From assembly GCA_903934275.1 (NCBI GenBank), contig CAIZNF010000164.1, positions 1 to 9,045 on the forward strand: 9,045 bases of DNA. The letters are read 5' to 3'. Both the position numbers and the translations under genes were made by a program. A model generated the notes under the pieces. It was not told the origin of the DNA, ran no database searches, and saw only the letters and a program-made list of their open reading frames with translations. Source of the stretch: an uncultured Nitrosomonadales bacterium (GTDB lineage: Bacteria; Pseudomonadota; Gammaproteobacteria; Burkholderiales; Gallionellaceae). Below, in pieces: positions 4,584 through 9,045 of this stretch. The stretch's first letter is position 1. The number at the start of each line of letters is the position of its first letter.

Positions 4584-4890
4584 TCATGGCTTTCTTATGG
4601 GGCGCGATTGTTTGTTCTTGCGCGATTGATGCGCAACGGCCAGCACGATCACTTTCGTAGGCGTCAGCTTGTAGATGATCGATATAGGGAAATGTTGAGA
4701 GTACGAGTTTGCGTGTGCCAGCCCTCGTCCAGGGTTTGCCCATCAGGGGAAAGTCTAACAGTCCGTCCGTCGAGTCGGTTATGTATTCGATTACCCGTAA
4801 CGCTGCTGATGGATTTTCTTGCTCGACAAAGGCTTTGATGGCTTTTAAGTTGAAGGTTGTGCGGGTGGCGTACTCAACGCTTCTTAACAT
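4584..4890 (-). pseudogene. ParE-like toxin gene with a frameshift
   Basis: The ATG at 4888-4890 opens a good ParE-type toxin: VEYATRTTFNLKAIKAFVEQ, ENPSAALRVIEYI, then GLLDFPLMGKPWTRAGTRKL and VLSTFPYI. The annotated frame then turns into unrelated sequence (DHLQADAYES...). The neighbouring frame continues IYKLTPTKVIVLAVAHQSRK, exactly the missing C-terminal strand and catalytic/terminal segment of the family, ending at TGA 4584-4586. The two join as FPYI-IYKL if four bases (GATC at about 4677-4683, within ATCGATCATC) are removed. So a 4-bp duplication or insertion has inactivated the toxin. The start overlaps the upstream antitoxin by 17 bp. Without the shift the protein would be roughly 100 residues. 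Confidence 0.75.
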
Positions 4891-5114
4891 TTTTTACGCC
4901 CAGCATTTTTTTTACTTCATCGGCTGAGTGCACTCGCCCGGCTTCCGCGTCTGCCAGTCCTGCATCAACTTCTGCAAGCAACCATTCTTCATAATCTAGA
5001 CGATTTTTAAAGGCTTGCTTGACGATTGACGTAGGTGTTGCGCGTGTGCCAGCGGTGAATTTGTTCAGTCTGTTGAGCAGGGATTTCGGCCTGCACCAGC
5101 GCCCATATGCTCAC
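4874..5114 (-). pseudogene. Ribbon-helix-helix (ParD/CopG-like) antitoxin gene with damaged N-terminus
   Basis: The frame ending TGA 4874-4876 reads LNKFTAGTRATPTSIVKQAF, KNRLDYEEWLLAEVDAGLAD and AEAGRVHSADEVKKMLGVKN. This resembles ParD/CopG antitoxins, with the helix pair followed by EEWLLAEVxAGLADAxAGR. The same frame hits a stop at 5111-5113 before a convincing start. The adjacent frame from GTG 5112-5114 reads VSIWALVQAEIPAQQTEQI, which looks like the missing DNA-binding beta strand and first helix. A small indel near 5055 would join them. The downstream toxin is also frameshifted, so the whole module is decaying. A MITE-like element ends 25 bp upstream and may have removed the promoter. 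Confidence 0.55.
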
Positions 5115-5138
5115 CGGCTATCCACTTGCCCCACTTTA

Positions 5139-5339
5139 GGGGGCCTCTATAAATCCAAACCCCATCGCGATACTGCGTTGCTCATAAAAAATTACTCCTG
5201 ACATATCAGGCAGATGCGTCGTCGCAATTTTTTATTCGCGCCTTGTCTCGCTTATAACCAGCCACTTAGTTGGCGTTGTTTGACAACTTAGTGGAATGGC
5301 TAGCTAGTTCATCAGGATTTCGAATTTATAGAGGCCCCC
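5139..5339. mobile_element. 201-bp MITE-like element with terminal inverted repeats
   Basis: The left end GGGGGCCTCTATAAATCC and the right end, read on the other strand as GGGGGCCTCTATAAATTC, form terminal inverted repeats of about 20 bp. There is no transposase gene. The flanks TTTA (5135-5138) and TTTG (5340-5343) may be a decayed target duplication. The interior is highly structured: ATAAAAAATT (5184-5193) pairs with AATTTTTTAT (5226-5235), around a CCTGA/TCAGG hairpin (5197-5210); CCACTTAGTTG (5262-5272) pairs with CAACTTAGTGG (5284-5294) with one mismatch. The first 62 bp recur at 8984-9045 with 5 differences. A non-autonomous IS derivative is the best explanation; an IS5-like parent is only a guess. 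Confidence 0.75.
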
Positions 5340-5438
5340 TTTGGCTATAACGTGTCGATGGACCAGAGCTTGGCGTAGTTCCGCAATCTGGCGGCGTAAT
5401 ACAAGATCAACAAGCACGGGTGAAACGTGTAATGGCAT
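5304..5438 (-). other. Possible short reading frame truncated by the MITE-like element
   Basis: On the minus strand, 3' of nadC, ATG 5436-5438 opens a 44-codon frame reading MPLHVSPVLVDLVLRRQIAE then LRQALVHRHVIAK. It then enters the right end of the MITE-like element (KGGLYKFEILMN) and stops at 5304-5306. The helical, Leu/Arg-rich peptide is not recognised, and the ribosome binding site is weak. It could be a gene cut short by the insertion or chance. Nothing else is seen in 5340-5479. Confidence 0.18.
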
Positions 5439-5479
5439 CTGGGGTGTTCCCGGACACGCACACTCGCGGCTCCTCCGGA

Positions 5480-6322
5480 TCAGGGCGCGAAGCGCATCGA
5501 CAAATCTATCGCTACGACATCTTTGGTCAACGCACCGATTGAAATTCGATTCACACCCGTTTCTGCAACCATGCGCACACTCTCCAGCGTGAGTCCGCCG
5601 GAAGCTTCTAATTCAGCGCGTCCGGCGGCATGCGCCACGGCGAGACGCATATCAATCAGAGAGAAATTATCGAGCAATATTAGCTTTGCGCCCGCGTTAA
5701 TCGCCTCAAAAAGTTGCGATAGATTTTCCACTTCGATCTGGATGGGCACGTTTGCCGGGGTGATACGGAACGCCTGCTCCAACACCAGGCCGATGCTGCC
5801 CGCTGCGGCAATGTGATTCTCCTTGATCAGTACGCCATCGAACAGCCCGATGCGCTGATTGTGCCCGCCACCGATGAGAACCGCGTGTTTTTGCGCAATG
5901 CGCAACCCCGGCAAAGTTTTGCGCGTATCCATAATTTTCGCGCCGGTTCCCGCCACGGCTTCCACATAGCGTTGCACCAATGTGGCCGTGCCGGATAGCG
6001 TTTGCAAAAAATTCAGCGCGCAACGCTCCGCGCTGAGCAAGGCGCGCGCATTTCCACGCACTTCGCACAGTTGCTGATTGGGCTGCATGATGCCACCTTC
6101 CGGCATTGCCCAATGGACTTTGCAGTTTGGATCGAGCCTGAAAAAACATTCCTCGAACCATAGCGTGCCGCACAGCAGCGCTTTTTGCCGTGCAATGACA
6201 CTGGCTGATGCGGTTTGCAGGGCGGGGATCAATAGCGCGGTTATGTCGCCGTCGCGAATATCTTCATCCAGCGCGGCGGATACATTGAATTCGATGTGCG
6301 ATGTAAGCGAATGTGCGGTCAT
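5480..6322 (-). CDS. nadC: Nicotinate-nucleotide pyrophosphorylase (quinolinate phosphoribosyltransferase)
   Basis: NadC converts quinolinate and PRPP to nicotinate mononucleotide, CO2 and pyrophosphate in de novo NAD synthesis. From ATG 6320-6322 the protein has 280 residues, the usual length. An upstream in-frame ATG at 6427 would add 35 unrelated residues and is rejected. Visible motifs: DEDIRDGDIT (19-28), ERCALNFLQTLSG (99-111), TRKTLPGLR (133-141), GGGHNQR (151-157), LIKENH (165-170), IEVEN (196-200), LLDN (216-219), EASGG (239-243) and SIGALT (261-266). These supply the Arg, Lys and acidic residues of the active site. The Q in GGGHNQR replaces the H of E. coli NadC; I recall this variant from betaproteobacteria. 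The gene is complete. A weak SD precedes the ATG. Confidence 0.96.
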   Translation of the reverse strand: MTAHSLTSHIEFNVSAALDEDIRDGDITALLIPALQTASASVIARQKALLCGTLWFEECFFRLDPNCKVHWAMPEGGIMQPNQQLCEVRGNARALLSAERCALNFLQTLSGTATLVQRYVEAVAGTGAKIMDTRKTLPGLRIAQKHAVLIGGGHNQRIGLFDGVLIKENHIAAAGSIGLVLEQAFRITPANVPIQIEVENLSQLFEAINAGAKLILLDNFSLIDMRLAVAHAAGRAELEASGGLTLESVRMVAETGVNRISIGALTKDVVAIDLSMRFAP

Positions 6323-6404
6323 GATTGGTCTTGGTTGCGCTCCATGAGTGTTGCTTTCCAGAAATATTTTTCGTGCTGATTTTCCCCGGATGACAAAAGA
6401 TTGG

Positions 6405-6432
6405 CGTATATTTTCATTCTCGCACATTTCAA
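6405..6432 (-). promoter_or_regulatory. Candidate nadC promoter
   Basis: Minus-strand TTGAAA (6432-6427) and TATACG (6410-6405) are 16 bp apart, giving a leader of about 75 nt to the chosen nadC start. The match is moderate. It lies just after the stop of the small upstream frame. Confidence 0.35.
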
Positions 6433-6442
6433 TTGGTTCACC

Positions 6443-6547
6443 CTAGAAGTTGAAACCAAAGAAACTGAAGCCGCACCGCCAATTGCTGCTTCTATGGCCA
6501 TCAGCTTCGTCGGGCTGATGCCATTCGATGTCGTTCGGCACTGTCAT
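6443..6547 (-). CDS. Possible 34-residue small protein upstream of nadC
   Basis: ATG 6545-6547 is preceded by AGGAAAGA, a well-spaced ribosome binding site. The frame reads MTVPNDIEWHQPDEADGHRS then SNWRCGFSFFGFNF and stops at TAG 6443-6445. The peptide has an acidic, His-rich front half and an aromatic, glycine-rich tail, and no recognised family. It lies in the 210-bp gap between nadC and the divergent large gene, co-oriented with nadC and ending about 120 bp before its start. It could be a true small protein, a leader peptide or chance. Confidence 0.3.
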   Translation of the reverse strand: MTVPNDIEWHQPDEADGHRSSNWRCGFSFFGFNF

Positions 6548-6637
6548 TCTTTCCTGCGTGGGACAATTAACAAGTTGTACTGTCAATGATGCAGTTTTGA
6601 ATTAATGGACTATTTTGGATAAACGGGGATAGCGAGT

Positions 6638-8983
6638 GTGAAGCCTGGAAGAAACGACCCATGCCCTTGCGGTAGCGGGAAAAAACACAAGAAATGTTGT
6701 CACGATAAATTGGAAGTGCGCACGGCATCCCAACCTTTGCGACAACAAGCCCGGGCTGGCACACGCAGAATGCCCGGCCAACAAGAGGTTAGTACTTTGT
6801 TGTCGCTCTTCGACCAACGGCGCTATATTGAAGCCGAGTTTCTGGCACGGTCAATGACAGAAAACTTTCCGCACGACGGGTTTGGCTGGAATGTATTGGG
6901 AGTGGTGTTCAATCAGATGGGGCGCAGTGCGGACGCGCTGGCACCCATGCAAAGAGCGATAACACTGTCACCCAATGATGCTATGACGCATTACAACTTG
7001 GGTATCACTTTCCATAATCTGGGGCGGCTGGACGAGGCCGCAGCCAGCTACCGCCGCGCTTTGGCGATCAAACCGGATTACGTGGAGGCACATAACAACC
7101 TCGGCAACACACTCAAGGATATGGGTCGTCTGAATAAGGCCGTGGCCAGTTACCGGAGGGCGCTACAGAGCAACCCGGATTACGCAGAGGCGTACTGTAA
7201 CGTGGGCAACACCCTCAAGGAGCTTGGTCTCTTGGACGAGGCAGAGACCAACTACCGCCAGGCGCTACAGATCAAACCGGATTTTGTCGGGGCTCTTAAC
7301 AATCTCGCTTTGCTGCTCAATGCGCGGGGCGATTCGGCAATGGCAGTGAACATCATCAACCACTCCCTGCAATTCAAGGAAACAGCGGAAGCCAAAAGCA
7401 TTTTTGTCGCCTGCTTGAAACGCTTGCATTTTACGCACGACGATAGCGAGATTCGAGCGATCATGGTTCGCGCCTTGACCGAGACTTGGGGGCGGACAAG
7501 CGAAATGGTTAGGGCCAGCACCGACCTCGTCAAACTCAACCCGGACATCGGGGCGTGTGTGGCGCGGGCAGCAGACGCATGGCCCCAGCGCCTATCTGCG
7601 CAAGATTTGTTTGGGCCAAACGGCCTCGCTGCTCTCTCAGCCGACACGTTGCTGTGCGCCCTCCTCGATTTGGAACCCATCTGCGATATTGAAATAGAGC
7701 ATTTTCTGACTATGGCGCGGCGGGCTCTGCTCGAAACCGCCATCGGGGTGGTGGCCTCAGCCGATGAGTCAAGTGCGGCTTCAAGTTTCTACAGTGCCTT
7801 GGCGCGCCAATGTTTTATCAATGAATATGTGTTTTCTTATACTGATGATGAAATCCAAAAAGCAAGCGATTTGCGGGATTCACTGGTTGATGCACTCGAA
7901 GCCAACGACCCGGTGCCAGCACCCTGGCCGATAGCTGTGGCAGCTTACTTCCCGCTCTGCTCACTTCCGTTTGCCACACAGCTTCTGGAGAGGCAATGGC
8001 CCGAAGAAGTCACATCTGTGTTGGGGCAACAGATTTGCGAACCGGCTGAAGAAATGCAGCTTCGCACCACCATTCCACGGCTGACTGACATCGAGGATGA
8101 GGTATCACTGTTGGTTCAGAATCAATATGAAGCAAACCCCTATCCTCGCTGGATCAAGGCCGATCCCGCCGCAAAAGCAAAAAATATCATCGGCTTTTTG
8201 TGCCAGAAATTCCCGCTAGCATCTTTAAAGCGACACGCCAAGAATGATGACATTGATATCCTGGTTGCCGGTTGCGGTACCGGGCAACATTCCATCGGCA
8301 CGGCGCAACGAATTCAGAATGCACGGGTGCTGGCTGTCGATTTGAGCATAAGCAGTCTCAGTTATGCCAAGCGCAAGACGCGAGAGTTGGGTTTGACTTC
8401 AATCGAATATGCCCAGGCAGACTTACTGAAGCTAGGCTCGCTTGGTCGCAGCTTTGATGTTATCGAATCTGTCGGGGTATTGCACCATCTTGCGGATCCG
8501 TGGGCAGGATGGAGGGTGCTGCTGTCGCTGCTGCGTCCCGGAGGGTTCATGGAGCTCGGTTTTTATAGTGAGATAGCGCGGCGGAATGTGGTTCGCATAC
8601 GGGATTTTATTGTTGTGGAGGGTTACGATGCCTCGGCCAGTGGGATCAGGCAATTCCGCCAGGATTTGATTGATTCAGACAATAGCGCAGATTTTGGAGC
8701 CGCAACAAAATCAACAGATTTTTACAGCATCAGCAGCTGCCGTGATTTATTTTTCCACGTTCAGGAACATCACATGACGCTGACCGGCATTGAAGCGTTT
8801 CTCCAGGAAAACAACCTGACGTTTCTGGGTTTTGAGATAGACGCTGATACCCTTCATGCTTACAAGCGGCGCTTTCCTGATGATCGTGCCGCCACCGACC
8901 TTGGACAATGGCGGGTTTTTGAGAACGAAAATCCGGACACTTTCTTCGGTATGTATCAATTCTGGATTCAGAAGGCGAGTTAA
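6638..8983 (+). CDS. SEC-C / TPR / SAM-dependent methyltransferase protein
   Basis: 781-residue protein in three parts, from GTG 6638-6640 with GGGG 9 nt upstream. Residues 5-22 are a SEC-C zinc motif (RNDPCPCGSGKKHKKCCH; ligands C9, C11, C20, C21 or H22). Residues about 50-250 hold five to six TPR units; three are near-identical, with NNLGNTLKDMGR and YRRALxxxPDYxEA signatures. A helical middle region (about 270-480) leads to QYEANPYPRW (496-505), a motif I know from TPR-methyltransferase proteins. The class I methyltransferase follows: VAGCGTG (543-549, motif I), AVDLS with acidic D568, the QADLL segment (593-597), VLHHL (614-618) and LLRPGGFMELGFYS. A protein or small-molecule substrate is likely, but its identity is unknown. 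No signal peptide or membrane segment is seen. The stop is directly followed by a mobile-element end. Confidence 0.92.
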   Translation: MKPGRNDPCPCGSGKKHKKCCHDKLEVRTASQPLRQQARAGTRRMPGQQEVSTLLSLFDQRRYIEAEFLARSMTENFPHDGFGWNVLGVVFNQMGRSADALAPMQRAITLSPNDAMTHYNLGITFHNLGRLDEAAASYRRALAIKPDYVEAHNNLGNTLKDMGRLNKAVASYRRALQSNPDYAEAYCNVGNTLKELGLLDEAETNYRQALQIKPDFVGALNNLALLLNARGDSAMAVNIINHSLQFKETAEAKSIFVACLKRLHFTHDDSEIRAIMVRALTETWGRTSEMVRASTDLVKLNPDIGACVARAADAWPQRLSAQDLFGPNGLAALSADTLLCALLDLEPICDIEIEHFLTMARRALLETAIGVVASADESSAASSFYSALARQCFINEYVFSYTDDEIQKASDLRDSLVDALEANDPVPAPWPIAVAAYFPLCSLPFATQLLERQWPEEVTSVLGQQICEPAEEMQLRTTIPRLTDIEDEVSLLVQNQYEANPYPRWIKADPAAKAKNIIGFLCQKFPLASLKRHAKNDDIDILVAGCGTGQHSIGTAQRIQNARVLAVDLSISSLSYAKRKTRELGLTSIEYAQADLLKLGSLGRSFDVIESVGVLHHLADPWAGWRVLLSLLRPGGFMELGFYSEIARRNVVRIRDFIVVEGYDASASGIRQFRQDLIDSDNSADFGAATKSTDFYSISSCRDLFFHVQEHHMTLTGIEAFLQENNLTFLGFEIDADTLHAYKRRFPDDRAATDLGQWRVFENENPDTFFGMYQFWIQKAS

Positions 8984-9045
8984 GGGAACCTCTATAAATC
9001 CAAACCCCGTCACGATACTGCGTTGCTCATAAAAAATTACTCCTA
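8984..9045. mobile_element. Left end of a second MITE/IS copy, cut by the window edge
   Basis: GGGAACCTCTATAAATCC onward matches 5139-5200 over 62 bp with 5 differences. It begins immediately after TTAA (8980-8983), which includes the stop codon of the methyltransferase gene, consistent with a 4-bp target of YTAR type. Whether this copy is another short element or a full insertion sequence cannot be seen. Confidence 0.7.

Noticed and set aside
4574..4587. ATGAACTGGTTCAT palindrome
   Set aside because: It is short and lies at the 3' edge of the decayed toxin; no clear promoter or operator context.
1..5340. Integron cassette array carrying TA modules
   Set aside because: I saw no convincing attC-type sites between modules and gene orientations are mixed; the border repeats look RAYT/REP-like instead.
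5706..6173. 155-codon minus-strand frame inside nadC
   Set aside because: It is a shadow in another frame of nadC, which has full motif coverage.
7252..7743. 163-codon minus-strand frame
   Set aside because: It is antisense to the TPR-methyltransferase gene and resembles no family.

Overview
The window looks like an accessory island of a betaproteobacterium (inferred: a Nitrosomonadales-like organism, about 50% GC). It is joined to two more conventional genes, nadC and a large SEC-C/TPR/methyltransferase gene. The lineage call rests on the NadC signature GGGHNQR, whose Q variant I recall from betaproteobacterial NadC, and on general gene style. It is an inference, not a database result.

Positions 1-5340 form a toxin-antitoxin (TA) cluster and graveyard. 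From left to right it holds: a 65-bp stray copy of a ParE-type toxin 3' end (154-218); an intact HI1419/HI1420-type pair on the minus strand (toxin 656-955, antitoxin 341-652); a remnant of a REP-associated tyrosine transposase (1031-1150); a second toxin/antitoxin pair of the same superfamily whose toxin looks damaged at both ends (about 1590-1892 and 1213-1539); an intact ParE-like toxin with an upstream antitoxin (1984-2301 and 2291-2503); a divergent, apparently leaderless higBA operon on the plus strand (2705-3438); an overlapping DUF4160/DUF2442 pair on the minus strand (3601-4111); a 35-codon VapC tail (4348-4455) cut off by an 8-copy, 12-bp tandem repeat; and a decayed ParDE-like pair (4584-5114) with a 4-bp insertion in the toxin and a shifted antitoxin N-terminus. 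Several promoters carry small inverted repeats at or beside the -10 box, as expected for TA autoregulation.

The debris between modules is repetitive. Short motifs of the types AATTAAAGGGG, GGGACAGACCACGG and GTCGAATTGTTTTGAG recur at module borders. I associate them with RAYT/REP-type sequences, which agrees with the transposase remnant found here. Two REP-like hairpins flank higBA. A 201-bp MITE-like element with near-perfect terminal inverted repeats (5139-5339) lies between the decayed ParDE pair and nadC. A second copy of its left end starts immediately after the last gene, at 8984.

Positions 5480-8983 are the conventional part: nadC on the minus strand (NAD biosynthesis), a possible 34-residue reading frame just upstream of it, and a divergent 781-residue protein combining a SEC-C zinc motif, TPR repeats and a C-terminal SAM-dependent methyltransferase.
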